NCBI GenBank assembly: GCA_009823505.1
Contig: VZQC01006898.1
Span: forward strand, 13,026-77,025
Reading direction: 5' to 3'
Length of the DNA: 64,000 nt
Origin: Rhizomys pruinosus
Lineage: Eukaryota > Chordata > Mammalia > Rodentia > Spalacidae
Shown here one piece after another: positions 18,605 through 31,542 of the stretch (position 1 is the first letter of the stretch; each line of letters starts with the position of its first letter). The translations under genes were made by a program, and so were the position numbers. The notes beneath the pieces are model-generated. The model saw nothing but the letters and a program-made list of their open reading frames with translations, made no database searches and had not been told where the DNA came from.

Positions 18605-20525
18605 AAACATTTTCTTGCAGGTAGATAGGGAGGAGCGATAGCTGTCATTCACACATTTTATTAGTCCAATCAGGAAATAAATGACTAGGGACTAGGCTTC
18701 AGTCCTTACAAGGCTTGACTCTGCAGCTCACCTAAGGCACAGATATACTCCTAGAGTGGGCTGGGGGCAAGGAGAGATTGAAAACATTTCAAAGTGTCCT
18801 CAGCCACAGCCACAGATAAGAGCCACTGGAACCCTCCAAGCAGGATGGAGAAAACCAGAACTCTGCCTCGAGCGACAACATGGGAACAAGTCTTGAAAGC
18901 AACCACACCAGGCAAACACATTACTTTCAAATGGAGATTAGTAACACATATGGCATTTTTTTCTTTTTGCTTTTGTTTTGAACATCAAACCCTGCACCAA
19001 AATATGAACCATTTATCAGAAGACAACAGCTTTACCATAACCAAGGGCACTGCACTGAAGTTTACAATTAATTATTGACAACTTGAAACCTCTTAGTGAC
19101 ACTATTGTCTAATAATCAAATATTTCATCAGCTGAATGTAATTATTTAACTAAAAGAGCAAAGCTTCCTCTGCCTTCAAATCAATCAAACGATGAAAAAA
19201 TTAGTCTTCACCTGGAAAGATGAAGACTACTTTGACCAGCTTTAAACAAAACCCAGCATGTTCTAAAGCACAGGGAGCAAGCTTCCTAGAGTATGATAAA
19301 ACTTGAAGAAGTCAAACTCCTTGGAAGACCAATTTTCATCAATTTGTAAAAAAAAAAGAAAGTGCTTATGTCTTTTAACCATTTCTTCTCTCAAAAGTGT
19401 TGCTGTTCCTTTCGGAGCACCACAGAAGGCTGTGCAGGCCCCAGGGCCATGGGGCTGCTCAGGGCAGAAGACTTCCCGGCCACTGCCCCCTGCCCCCACC
19501 CCCATTTTCCCTATGAGTTTTAGCAGCTTTCATTTGGGGACATCACATCAGTACTTTCTTTTTCCAACTGAAAGCTTTGCAGATGTGTTAGACCACAGGG
19601 AAATGGAACACTGATCATGGGCTATGCGTGCAGACCCCTTGTCCACATGTGCACCCCACAGCCTGCTGAGAGCACTTCCACAGCAGTGTAGTTCAATGCC
19701 TCATCAAAACAAATACAAGCTGGATTGAACTGGAAGGACGGAAAGGGACCATTTCACCAACAACTCGCAGAGTGACTCGGGCAGTGTCCTTGTGAGATAT
19801 CACCTACCACTGAGGACTACAAGAGCGGTACTTCAGCAAGCCACCCTATGGATTGTGTACGAACACACTTGAGGATACCTTTCTTTCACAGAAAGAACAA
19901 ATGTCATTTGTAACAAATGGCAATGGATTTTCAGCACAAACTTAATACTTCCATAACACTATGCCAATAGTAATTGTCTACTTTCAGCAAAAGAGACTCC
20001 TTTACATAAGGAAAGACATTCGTTTATCTAAATACCCACTGATCAATCTGCAGTGACAAAGTGTAGCAGTAATAGACACTGGGACAGAAAGACCAGTCAC
20101 CCTCAGCACAGCCTGGAGAGCCAGATCCTAAGCTGGACCTTTTGAGAAGGCCAGTAGCCAAAGAAGAGTCCTTCAAGAAAAGGAAACAAACTATCTAGCA
20201 GAAACTCCCTAGAGGACAAACTGAAAAGGACTGAAGAGTAAGTATAAGAGAGATCATACGAAGCTTAGGTGAAGCACACAAAGCTCTCATTATTCCCTCA
20301 AATCCAAGGCCAACTAAGTCAGAAGTGGCACTGAACAAGGCAGGCACATAGTATTTTTTCAAAGAAACACAAGGTATCAGAAGACAATGAATGATATCTT
20401 GGGAATATTGAAAGAAAATAAATGTCCTTCTGGAACAGAGACTCAAAAAATTAGTAAGAAAGATATACAAGGAAAAATTCAAGATATTTTAGAGAAAGAG
20501 TTGTGTTTCATTCTTAAGAAGCACA
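18605..20525. other. Unidentified sequence
   Basis: I see no recognisable gene or repeat in this 1.9 kb. A T-rich block at about 18956-18980 could be the reversed tail of an antisense retrocopy, but no target-site duplication was found. Short ORFs (19303-19614 + and 19263-19505 -) overlap each other and have no known motif. Confidence 0.4.
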
Positions 20526-20526
20526 T

Positions 20527-20771
20527 GTGGGGCTGGAGAGATGGCCTAGCAGTTAAGAACGCCGACTGCTCTTACAGAGGACCCGGGTTCGATCCCCAGC
20601 ACCCACATGGAGGCCGAGAACCATCTGAAACTCCAATTCCAGGAGAACTCCAGTTCCAGGGGAGTCTGACACCCTCTTCTGACCTCCGCGGCATTGCACG
20701 ACACGGGTGCATAAACTTGCATGCAGACAGTAAATTCATACACATACAGAAATAAATAAAATTAAAAAAAA
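20527..20771 (+). mobile_element. B3-type SINE
   Basis: Near-consensus GGGCTGGAGAGATGGCC head, a doubled CTCCAGTTCCAG middle and an AATAAATAAAATTAAAAAAA tail, flanked by AAGAAGCACATGTG and AAGAAGCCCATGTG. Confidence 0.95.
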
Positions 20772-20774
20772 AGA

Positions 20775-21365
20775 AGCCCATGTGACGGGGGCAGGGGGTG
20801 AAGAGACACCCTCAGGGACTCAGGCTTGGAGAAAAGGTCTCAGCAGTGGGGACGCCTCATCTCCACAGCCAATCACTTACACTGCACAGGGCATAAAGCA
20901 AGAGGAAAAGCTGCTTTGGATAAGAATTGGATGACTAGGCAGAGCAATGAAGCTTGTTTCCAAGACAGAAAACAAAGCAAAACCACAGACATCCCGACTG
21001 TGAGGTCTAGCGCCAAGAACAAATGTTGGTCATAGTCTCTACTTTTGGTCACTGGTTCACAGAATTGCCTGATTTCATGCTGTGCAAAGTACTAAGAGAT
21101 TTTGTACAGTCAGCAAAACCCCCAAACCTACAAGTAGGGTTCTGTAATTATATACAACTTGGAGAGATGCCTTTCTGGGCCTTTCAATGCAATTTTTAAA
21201 TTGGCATCTCTCTTAAATATGGTCAGAAAAGAAAGGACATGAGTAAGTGCCATCTTGCTCCTGCATCAAGGGTCTATCCATTGCATTTATCCCCTCACGT
21301 CCCATTTGGGTGGGACATTGTCTGTTTATCTCATTTCCCTTTCTGGGCTGAACAGTGAGTATTAG
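20775..21365. other. Unidentified sequence
   Basis: No gene or repeat recognised. Confidence 0.4.
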
Positions 21366-21740
21366 CCTAGTTTCATTTCTGTTGCTGTGATAAAACACCC
21401 TTTCCAAGAATATCTTAGGAAAGAGTTTGTTTGGTTTAAAATTCCAGGTCACAGTCCATTATTGAGAATGCGAGGTAGGAACTCAGCTAGTCACATCACA
21501 TCTACAGTGAAGAGGAGAGAGACATGAATGGCCCCTTATTGCTCTTCATATATAGCTTAGGACCCCCTGACTAGGGAATGGTTCCATCCACAGTGGGTTG
21601 AGTCTTCCTTTGTCAGTGAAGAATCAAGACAGTCCCCCACTGACAAAACCATAGGCCAACTTAATCTAGAAAATTCCTCAATGGAGGGTGTCTTCCCAAG
21701 TGATTCTAGGCAACAAACTGACCATAAAAATTAACCATTG
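21366..21740 (-). repeat. Medium-reiterated rodent repeat (family A-like)
   Basis: It shares the TTGCTGTGATAAAACAC end with 7480-7750 and ends AATTAACCATTGC. The middle is diverged. Confidence 0.5.
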
Positions 21741-22285
21741 CAAATATGTTGAGTTGATTAGATACATTTTATCCTTGCATATTGATCATGAAGAGCTGTA
21801 CTTGTACATATTCATGGACACCTAGACATTCTGAGCATAGAGCCAAAAGAAATCATTGAAATGTTTTTTTTAATTCATTGTCCAGGGTAGGGATGAGTAT
21901 ATTTTTAATATATGAAATCCCCTATACAAGGACATGTTTATACTTGTCCAAGATTAGAGGAGGAACTGTCTGGTGCATTATTCATTTGCTTGCTCATAAT
22001 CTTGTGGTATCTGGATTCACCATGGTTTTAGAATCAAACTAAAGGGTGCATAGAGATCAGGAGCTTCAGCTGGACCACCTAGAGCACAAGGTAGGGGCCA
22101 GGCACAGCAGCCAGGCAGATTATTGGATTATTGGATCATTGACTTGTGTAGCTGTGGGGGCAGAGTTGCCCAGCTAACCTGTACAAAGGTGGACCTGTTG
22201 CCACTAGGGGACCCAGGTACACAGAGATGAGGAGCATTGGCCAGACCACCTGAATCACAGCCCTCAGGCTAAGTGAGCAACAAAA
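21741..22285. other. Unidentified sequence
   Basis: Two related pieces (AGGAGCTTCAGCTGGACCACC near 22059 and AGGAGCATTGGCCAGACCACC near 22229) hint at a ~170 bp tandem repeat, possibly L1 5' UTR-like. No coding signal. Confidence 0.35.
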
Positions 22286-22289
22286 AGAT

Positions 22290-23654
22290 TGACATAATTT
22301 CATGCATTCTATCAGACCGCAATGCAATAAACCTCAATATCAACACCAGGATAAGTCCTACTATCTACAAGAACACATGGAGACTAAACAACACAGTCCT
22401 GAATAAATGAATGGGTCAAGGAAGAAAAAAAAGAAAGAAATAACAGCATTCCTGGAACTAAACAAAAATGACAATACAGCACAACAAAACCTATGGGATA
22501 ATTTAAAAGCAATCCTAAGAGGGAAGTTTATAGCCCTGGGTGCCTACATTAAAAAAAAAAAAACAGAAAGAGCACAAGTGAACGATCTAACACTGCAGCT
22601 AAAAACACTTTAGAGACAACAACAAATGAACCCTAAATGCAACAGACAGGAAGAAATAACAAAACTCAGAGCAGAAATCAATGAACTAGAAACAAAGAAA
22701 ACAATACAAAAAAAATCAATGAATCCAAAACTTGTTTCTTTGACAGAATAAACAAGATAAACAGACCTCTAGCCCAGTTAGCCAAAAGAAAGAGCAACTC
22801 CAAATCAATAGAATTCATGATGAAAGGGGGAATATCACAAGAGACAATGAAATGATCCAGACAATCATATACCTATACTATACTATACAATTCAAAACCC
22901 TATACTCTAACTAAACTTGAAAACTAAGAGACATGGATGAAACCGAAATCACTGGAATCACCGAAGCTTAACCAAGAAGAGATTGAGCGCTTAAATAGAC
23001 CCATAATATATGAAGAAATGTGAAAATGTAATAAGAAGCTCCCAACTAATAAAAAAGCCCCAGGATCAATGGTTTCAATGGCAGAATTCTATAAAACATT
23101 TTAAAGAGGACTGTACAACTAGTATTACTAAACTGTTTAGAAGGATACAAATACGAGGGAAATCTCCCAAAATTCATTCTATGAAGCCAAGCACACTTAA
23201 TACCCAAACCAAACCAAAGAACAACAAAAAAAAGAGAGAAACTATAATAGGCAGGAGAGATGGCTCAGCAGTTAAAGCCCCACTGCTTGTGAGAGGACTG
23301 GGGTTCAAATCCCAGCATCCTATTATGGGCGCTAAGAATGGTCTTTAAGATGGGTATGGTGGTGCTCACCCTTTAAATCCTAAGCACTCAGGAGGCAAAG
23401 GCAACGCATATCTCTTGTGAGTTCAAGGCCACCCACCTCTGGTCTACAGATTGGGTTCCAGGAACAGCTGGTGCTATAGGGAGACCCTGTCCTCAAAAAA
23501 GACAAAAAAAAAAAAAAAAAAGAAAAGAGAGAGAAACTTACAGACCCATCTTATTACTGAACATACATGCAAAAATTCTCAGCAAAATACACACAAACCA
23601 TATACAGACCCCACATCAAAAAAAGATCATCCATCATGAACAAGTTGGATTTCG
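22290..23654 (+). mobile_element. L1 ORF2 fragment with nested dimeric SINE
   Basis: L1 linker/RT sequence with [10 protein letters not shown] (about 22527) and an RT segment that resumes at 23523-23654 is split by the SINE at 23250-23522. The end at 23654 adjoins the artefactual block by a TACCAATAT join. Confidence 0.85.
23250..23522 (+). mobile_element. Dimeric SINE (B2/B3 head + B1)
   Basis: The head at 23250-23337 runs via GCTAAGAATGGTCTTTAAG into B1 and a long A tail. Extra bases suggest uncorrected sequencing indels. Confidence 0.75.
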
Positions 23655-25350
23655 TACCAATATCTTTAAAAGAATAAAACCTTTTTGATTTTTTTGTTGT
23701 TTGAACAAATGGTCTCCCTATAGCTCCACTGGCCGTGATAGAATCAGCCTGCACTGCCTCTGCAGCACTAGGAATTAAAGGCATGCAACCACCACACCCA
23801 GCTTAAGGACAATTCTCTAGCCTTATATATGGTGCTGGGAATTGAACCGCGGTCCTTTTCCACAAGGAACAGTCAGCACTCTACCACTTGAGCCATTCTC
23901 TCTACCCCAAACTGTTTGATTTTTATGAAGTTCACTATATCAATTATTCTTTTTATGGACTATGATTTTTTGAATCAAGTGTAAGAACTCTGGTGAGCTT
24001 TGAAACTACAGAATAATATTTTACCCCAGTTTTTTTTTTTTTTTTTTTTTTTTTTGTCTTTTCAAGCAAGGTCTCTAGTCCCAGCTGGCCTGGAGGCTTC
24101 ACTATGTAGACCAGGCTAGCCTGCAAACTCACAGGAATCCACCCTGCCGTCCTGCCTGCCTTCCTCCCAAATGCTGGAATTAAGCATGCACAACCACGCC
24201 CAGCTTGCATTAGGCATTTTTATGCTTAGGCGTAAAAACGTGCTCTAGTACCATTTGTTTGAAAAGGCTGTCTTTCCTCATTGTATTACCTTTAGATTTT
24301 TGTTAATGATTTGTGCTTATTCCTGGATCCCTGTTCTGGTCTATTGGTATCTACACTTAACCAATACCATGAGGTTTTATGTAGTGGTTCCCATATATAA
24401 TTTTTAGAATTATGGTTAAAGCGAAGTTACAGGTTAAGTTAGTGTCTAAGTGTTAGGGTTAGGAATAATGTTTCATATAACAGTAGGGTTTGGACAGCAG
24501 CATTGAAGACTGGGTCAAGGAATGGACTGATATGCTTGAATTCTCCTAGTGACAATAAACTTTTGCAGAGAAAAACTTAGGAAGAGACTGAGAGAAAGAT
24601 GTTGTACATGTATGGCCAGAGTGCAGGAGCTGGGATGGGGTGGGGGGGCCGTGAAAGGGAATGTATCAAACTGAAACTGAAAAATACTGTATAAAAATAC
24701 ACATCAATACAAAACATCAATAAAAGTATTAGATATTAAAAGACAGTTGGGTTTGATTAAGTTGTTGCTTTTGCTATTTAATTAAATGCTTCCAAGTAAG
24801 CAAGAATTTTTAACCCAATTTTTAAGAGCCATTACCATTTAACATAGTAGTAAAAATTAACCACACCACATTACTATGAAATAACAGACTACTATAGAAT
24901 GACTTGACGTTGAGTTATAGTAATTTTTTATTTTTTTGGTCTTTATTGAAAACAGGGTCTCCCTTGAGTCCCAGCTAGCCTGGAGCTCACTCTGTAATAA
25001 CCAGCTGGCCTGTGAGACCACAGAGATCTGCCTGGCCTCTGCCTCCCGAGTGCTGGGATGAAAGGCGTATGCCACCACACAAGACCAAAAAAAAAAAAAA
25101 AATGTTAAAATATTTTTTTATTATTTTATTTATGTATTTTTGTTTTATGTGTAGAGTGTATTGCTTGCACTAGTGTCATGCAATGTTCACAAGGGTTAGA
25201 AGAGTGCATCAGATCCACTGGAACTGGAGTTCTCCTGGAAGTGGAGTTGTGGATTGTTGTTAACCACCATCTGGGTGGTTAACAAAACCCAGGTCCTCTG
25301 CAAAGGTAGTCCAATGCTCTTAACTACAAGCCATCTCTCCAGCCCTTTGA
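23655..25350. other. Indel-rich copy of 29932-31542 (probable uncorrected read)
   Basis: Base order follows 29932-31542 through two old L1 pieces, a dimeric SINE, two B1s, a retroposon 3' end and a B3, but with many one- or two-base insertions, deletions and collapsed homopolymers. It is 1,696 bp against 1,611 bp. The pattern fits raw long-read error better than evolutionary divergence. Confidence 0.75.
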
Positions 25351-25429
25351 TACGTATTTTATATTGACATTTTTGGAATTTCATACATGACGAGACTACA
25401 AGTGTATTTCTGTCCTTTCTTTCTTCTTT

Positions 25430-26345
25430 CTTTTTTTTTTTTTTTTTTTTTTTTTTTTGAGAGATCTTTTGAGACAAGATCTCCCTGCAGCCCCAGAAGG
25501 CCTCCAGCTGTCCTAGAACTCACTATATAACCAGGCTGGCCTTGAACGCACAAGAAATCCTCCTGCTTCGGCCTCACCAAGTGCTGGGATTAAAGTGTGT
25601 GGCACCACACCCACACCCATCTTTTTCTTTTCGTTTTAAAAATATTTTTATTTACTTTTAATTTTTTTTTTTTTGGGTCTTTTTTGAGACGGTCTCCCTT
25701 TTAGTTTAAGTCCTGCGGGCCTGGAGCTGCACTTGTGTAGACAGGCTGGCCTTGAACTCACAGAGATCCACCCTGCCCGCTCCTCCCAAGTGCTAGATTA
25801 AAAGACGTGTGCCACCAACCCCCAGCTGTTTACTACTTAAGTTTTTCAAGCAGGGCCAATGGTAATTGTACACCTTTAATCCCAACGCTTGGGAGGCCGA
25901 GGCAGGTGAATCTCTGGAGTTCAAGGTCAGGCTTCTCTACACAGTGAGTTCTTGGCCATCAGGGGTTACAAGGAGACCCTGTCCCATAAATGGACATAAA
26001 AATGTAATTTATTTCTTTCCGTTTTCTGAACTCACTATGTAACCAGGCTAAAACTTTGAACCTCCCAGAGTCTTCCGCCTGCATCTGCCTCCAGAGTGCT
26101 GGGAGCAAAGGGGCAATGTACCCACATAACCTGGCGTAGTGTTACAAAAGTATTGCCGTTGCCTCCTGCACCCATGTCATGCAAATGCCCATGGAGGTCA
26201 GAATAGAGGGCATTGTAAAACACTGTAATCTGGAGTTTGTTTTGGTTGTTTTTATACCACCATGTTGATTTCGGGAAACTGAACCCTGATCCCTCTGCTA
26301 TAGCATCCAATGCTCTTAACTGCCTCCAACTGTCCATCCCGATCA
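25430..26345 (-). mobile_element. Cluster of error-rich B1/B3 SINEs
   Basis: B1 copies are at about 25430-25615 (-), 25660-25830 (-), 25855-25995 (+) and 26025-26130 (-), and a B3 at 26150-26345 (-). Abundant single-base indels suggest raw-read quality. The same cluster recurs at 31622-32537. Confidence 0.65.
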
Positions 26346-26469
26346 CCTTGGATTCTTTAGAGTCACTTCATCTTTATAGTCACTTATTTCTTTTTTTTTT
26401 TTTTTTATTTTTTTTATAGTCCACTTATTTCTTTTTTCTTATCCTTTTTTTTTTTTTTTTTTTTTTTAA

Positions 26470-28010
26470 TGTTTTTTATTGATGGTTTGTGGTCATTTCT
26501 ACTCATTTCATGTTTGCCCACCATTCAGACGGCAGATTTCCCTTTCCCACTTCCCCCCACCAGCCAGCGCCCCCACAGCCCATCCCGATCATTTATAAAA
26601 CATAAAAAAACAAAAAGGGCGTAGTCTGCCCTAAACTTTCCTTCATCTTTCAGGTTTTATTTTTTTTCATTTTTTAGCTATAAGTTAGAATCCATGAGTA
26701 TAAGCATCCCTCGTGCAAAGAAACCAATCTATATACTGTTGTGCCCAAACCCCGCCCGACAGTCCCACCATTTCAGTGGAGGTTGAAACAGGTGGTTTTG
26801 TTGTGTCATCAGTTGATCAAATGAGTGTCCAGACTACAAATCGCTGGTAGGTGTCATCATCACCGGTTCACCTCACCCCAATCGCGCCTTTAATTACATT
26901 CTAACAAGATTCTACAGCTAATCTACGCTAAGCCGACAGCCCCCATCGTGCTTCCGCAGATTGTTCCCTAGGCTTAGAAAAGGGGCAAACGTGGATGAGA
27001 AGCAAAACGGTCCCTCTCTCCTCCTGTAGCTTGTTTGACACTTGGATTTTTGTCAATTCTGGCTGTTTTCCTTTCATGGGCTGACAGTTTGTTCAGGAGT
27101 AACCTTCGATCCTACTAATGAAGCACAAGCAATGAGATATATAGGTATTAAGAGCAGCACAATAGTTATTGAGGGTTACTACTACTTTGGATAGACACAT
27201 ATGTTTGGATATATGTGAATTTCATGAAATTAATATTTTTATTTTTAAACTAACCTTTATACTTTTACCCGCCTGATAAATAGAACAGGGGTCTTACTGT
27301 GCCTTATGACATCTCCTAACCTGTAGAGGAGTAAGCTTGTGGCCAAAGTCACCGATGGTTTAGTCCCTTCCTCAAAGGAGAGAGCCAACAGCCAATTATA
27401 TTTGGGATATACAGGTCAAATTCACATGGGCTTCCTCTGCTCTCACAGGTATTTTCCATTCCAGGTTGAAGTTTAAGCTGTTGCTGATTGTGGAGTCTTT
27501 CTTGACCTCATTGATACACGTATTTGTAATTATGCTTTAATGTGGTTTTAGTTGGCCTTGGGAACAATCCTCCTGGCATTCCAGAAGGCAATCTTAACCC
27601 TTACACTTGCATGTGCGGTCTCAAGACATCCCTCCCATGTTAACGTCAGGTCCTTTGGCAGCAGGGTCTTAGCGCCTCTCCTCCTGCAGGTATCCCATCT
27701 TAGGGGCAAGGAGCCCTTACATTTTGTTGGGCCTTGGATCCCCTGGCCAAACTCTCCCCCTGGAGAAACAATCCATTGCTGATGTCAGAGCTCCCTGCAT
27801 TAATATACTTTGCCTAATTGCATAGCCCAAGGACTTCATTATTATATTTGGCTCTGAACAGAGTATAATCCCTTCCTCAGTTCCCACGAGTGCAAACAGT
27901 TCTTATGTTTGTTAGTCAATTAAAGAAAGGCAATTTTTTAAGAATTTTTTATTTTTAAATTTATTTAATTTAATAAGACTAATTATATTTTTTATATTTT
28001 ATTTTTTTAT
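26470..28010 (-). mobile_element. Retroposon family copy (error-rich)
   Basis: On the minus strand it follows 41053-39806 from start to end, to a TATAAAACAT-like and reversed TTTTTTATT tail, but with many extra bases. Confidence 0.65.
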
Positions 28011-29006
28011 TTAACCGGGTTTTTAGAGAGAGAGATTACCTCTATAATATTGCTCACCAATTTACAGTGAAAAAAATGAATCATCCATCATCGTCATATT
28101 TCTCCTTGTTCTAATGAGGGGGGGAGGCAAGAAAGTCATATCAAAACCTTTGTTGCACCTAGAAGGTATAGGTTTGCATTAGAACTCATTATAGATAGGG
28201 GTGTTACATGTAGAATCCACAGAAGGGTTCGATGTTTTAGGTCAATCTTGAGGGCCTTTTTCTTCCTTGCAAGTGTTCAGAGACCGGGGTGAACCTTTCA
28301 GTTGCCACTTTTTGGTAAAAACACATCCTACTCAATGCAAAAGCTGTATCTTTTCTTTCTCTTTTCTTTTCTTTCTCAGCCGTTAAGTTGGTGACATTTT
28401 TTTTTTTTTTTCTTTCATCTCTTTATATTTATACTTGACCTATGTTTGTTATTTTTAAGATTTGATTTGCAAGGTTCTTGACTAGAAGGTTTCATGTCTT
28501 TCTGTACCACCGCCCCCCACCCCCTTTTTTTTTTTTTTTTTAACCCATGAGTTCCAGAACGACAGTTGGATTATACATAACTATAGGGTGGAAGCAAGGC
28601 ACAGATTCATCAAATTACCCATGCTGTTTTTTGGGTGATATAATATGGAATTAACTTGGGAAGCAAACTTTAATGTTTGGCTTTAAATCACTTAAAGAAA
28701 GAGATTGCTACAAGTTGATACTGTATAACAGAGAAATGATAGAGAAACATTTGTATGTGCCAATCTCAAAGTTATTGCTCTAAAGATTTTGTGTAAAACA
28801 AATTTGGACAACAGCAAATTATATCTACAATTAACTCATATGCATTATTAAAAACCCCGTTTTTTATCAGTCTGTAAACCAATGTTGTTTAGAAATAACA
28901 CATAATATTTACTTTTACTAAGTCCTAAACAAACAACACCATGTATCCCTGTAGACAGGGTGCTGGTAAAACTGAGTACTTGCTGAACTCAACATCAATT
29001 AAATAT

Positions 29007-29007
29007 N
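29007..29007. other. Single N: assembly join
   Basis: An undefined base separates the TTAAATAT end of the duplicated block from a TA repeat that begins a duplicate of 36321-37632. Confidence 0.95.
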
Positions 29008-29376
29008 ATATATATATATATATATATATATTAGTAATTCCCTATGGGAACAAGCTGGGAAGAGGGCACCCACACAGGGTCACTCCAGCAACATTCTGGG
29101 GACACATGGCAGAAGGTGCAGATCCGATTTATTCTATACAACAGGTGGCCTACATAGGCTTGGGACAGACAATGCCCATGCTGCATGACATCTCCTCCCA
29201 GTAGCCAATACCAGACCTCTACACTATCATGGGTCACCTTAGCTTGGGAGCGGAGGGGACAAAACCAGTGGTCTTGTGACCTGGCTCATGATCCCAAAAC
29301 ATGCTAGCTGAAATGTTAGCTCACATACCATTAAATTATGTTGTATGAAAATTGCAATAATTTATTTTAAATTTTT

Positions 29377-29530
29377 TTGTCTTTTTGAGACAGGGTCTCC
29401 CTTAGCCCCAGCTGGCTTGGAACTCTCCACTTCTATATAGACCAGGCTGGCCTTGAACTTACAGAGATCTGCCTGCCTCTGCCTCTGCCTCTGCCTCCCA
29501 AGTGCTGGCATGTGCCACCATGCCCAGCTT
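29377..29530 (-). mobile_element. B1 SINE
   Basis: Reverse B1 with a short triplicated CTGCCT block. Repeated at about 36690-36843. Confidence 0.9.
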
Positions 29531-29971
29531 TAAAATTGTTTTAAAAAGAAGCTGACAAGAGTGAGTATAATACTATTTACATTCCCATACACAGGATTTG
29601 ATGACCTATTTCCTCTACATGTTCATCAGCATTTGGTGTGCTGCTACTTCATTTCAGCCATTCTGATAGGGTGATGATGTGTAATGACTGAAAACCTAGC
29701 TTTGCTGAACATCTTTCCATGTGCTTATTTCTTGCTTATATCTGCTTTGGTGAACTATTCTTTCATGTCTTTTGTCTATTCTGTAGTTAGATTGTTAAAT
29801 TTTGTGTTGTGGAGTTCTAGGGGTTAATAATAATAATAATAATTACTAATAGTTATATAACTATGTGAGTCTGGCTGAAAGTGTGACTTGCAAATATTTC
29901 TCCCGGACTTTGAATGATCTTTTCCTCCTCTTACCAATATCTTTAAAAGAATAAAACCTTTTGATTTTTTT

Positions 29972-30178
29972 GTTTTTGAAACAGGGTCTCCCTATAGCTC
30001 CAGCTGGCCTGTGATAGAGATCAGCCTGCCTGCCTCTGCAGCACTAGGATTAAAGGCATGCACCACCACACCCAGCTTAAAGACAATTCTTAGCCTCTAT
30101 ATGGGTGCTGGGAATTGAACCCGGGTCCTCCACAAGAACAGTCAGCACTCTTAACCACTGAGCCATCTCTCTAGCCCC
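29972..30178 (-). mobile_element. Dimeric SINE (B2/B3 head + B1)
   Basis: On the minus strand the head passes via GGCTAAGAATTGTCTTTAAG into B1. Recurs at 37285-37491. Confidence 0.8.
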
Positions 30179-30299
30179 AAACTTTTGATTTTTATGAAGT
30201 TCACTATATCAATTATTCTTTTTATGGACTATGATTTTTTGAATCAAGTGTAAGAACTCTGGTGAGCTTTGAAACTACAGAATAATATTTTACCCCAGT

Positions 30300-30475
30300 T
30301 TTTTTTTTTTTTTTTTTTTTTTTGGTCTTTTCAAGGCAGGGTCTCCTTTAGTCCCAGCTGGCCTGGAGCTCACTATGTAGACCAGGCTAGCCTTGAACTC
30401 ACAGGAATCCACCTGCCTCTGCCTCTGCCTCCCAAATGCTGGGATTAAAGGCATGCACAACCACGCCCAGCTTGC
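30300..30475 (-). mobile_element. B1 SINE with long poly(T)
   Basis: A run of about 25 T is followed by reverse B1 with TGCTGGGATTAAAGGCATGC. Confidence 0.93.
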
Positions 30476-30825
30476 ATTAGGCATTTTTATGCTTAGGCGT
30501 AAAAACGTGCTCTAGTACCATTTGTTGAGAAGGCTGTCTTTCCTTCATTGTATTACCTTTAGATTTTTGTTAATGATTTGTGCTTATTCCTGGATCCCTG
30601 TTCTGGTCTATTGGTATCTACACTTAACCAATACCATGAGGTTTTATGTAGCGTCCATATATAATTTTAGAATTATGGTTAAAGCTAAGTTACAGGTTAA
30701 GTTTATGTCTATGTTTAGGGTTAGAATAATGTTTCATATTAACAGTAGGGTTTGGACAGCAGCATGAAGACTGGGTCAAGGAATGGACTGATATGGCTGA
30801 ATTCTCCTAGGACAATAAACTTTTG

Positions 30826-30985
30826 CAGAGAAAAAATTGGAGAGACTGAGAGAAAGATGTTGGACATGTATGGCAGAGTGCATGAGCTGGGATGGGGTGG
30901 GGGGCCAGGGAAAGGGGAATGTATCTAAACTGAACTGAAAAATGATGTATGAAATACACATCAAATACAAAACATCAATAAAAGT
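30826..30985 (+). mobile_element. Retroposon family 3' end
   Basis: GAGACTGAGAGAAAGATG, a GGGATGGGGTGGGGGG purine tract and ACATCAATAAAAG are as in 2860-3000. Only the last ~160 bp are present. Confidence 0.7.
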
Positions 30986-31149
30986 ATTATATTAAAAGAC
31001 AGTTGGGTTTGGATTAAGTTTGTTGCTTTTTATTTAATTAATGAAGAATTTTAACCCATATTTTAAGCATTACCATTTACATAGTAAATTACCACATTAC
31101 ATATTAAATAATACTATATAGAATGACTTGATATAGTATTTTTATTAAT

Positions 31150-31300
31150 TTCTTTGGTCTTTTTGAAACAGGGTCTCCCTTTAGTCCCAGCTAGCCTGGA
31201 GCTCACTCTGTATACCAGGCTGGCCTTGAACTCACAGAGATCTGCCTGCCTCTGCCTCCCGAGTGCTGGGATTAAAGGCGTATGCCACCACAACCAGCTG
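31150..31300 (-). mobile_element. B1 SINE
   Basis: Reverse B1 from GGTCTTTTTGAAACAGG to CACCACAACCAGC. Confidence 0.93.
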
Positions 31301-31324
31301 GTATAGTGTTTTTAAAATATTTTT

Positions 31325-31537
31325 ATTATTTTTATTTTATGTATATGAGTGTATTGCCTACATGTGTGTAGGCACCCTGTCATATAATACCCATGGAGAT
31401 CAGAAGAGTGCATCAGATCCCCTGGAACTGGAATTATGGATGGATGTTAGTTATTATATGGGTGCTGGAAATCAAACCCAGGTCCTCTGCAAGAGTAGTC
31501 AATGCTTTTAACTATCAAGCCATCTCTCCAGCCCCTT
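31325..31537 (-). mobile_element. B3-type SINE
   Basis: Reverse B3 from TTTATGTATATGAGTG to CCATCTCTCCAGCCCC. Confidence 0.9.
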
Positions 31538-31542
31538 TGATA

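Larger units (their letters stand above)
25351..29006. other. 3,656 bp block, exact duplicate of 31543-35198
   Basis: The two blocks agree base for base wherever I compared them, and both end at a single N after TTAAATAT. Contents: several error-rich B1 and B3 SINEs (25430-26345), a retroposon copy on the minus strand (26470-28010) and about 1 kb of unassigned AT-rich sequence. Confidence 0.85.
29008..30319. other. 1,312 bp block, exact duplicate of 36321-37632
   Basis: The block starts in a (TA)n run and ends in a poly(T). It includes a B1 (29377-29530, -), old antisense L1 and a dimeric SINE (29972-30178, -). The left half (29030-29376) is unassigned. Confidence 0.85.
29540..30825 (-). mobile_element. 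Old antisense L1 with nested SINEs
   Basis: Sequence such as CAGCATTTGGTGTGCTGCTACTT and GTTGAGAAGGCTGTC is typical of the antisense L1 ORF2 3' half. It is split by the dimeric SINE and by a B1 at 30300-30475. Confidence 0.75.

Noticed and set aside
20527..20600. tRNA-like A/B boxes in SINE heads here and in other copies
   Set aside because: These are internal polymerase III promoters of B2/B3-type SINEs, not tRNA genes; no cloverleaf with CCA-ready ends was seen.
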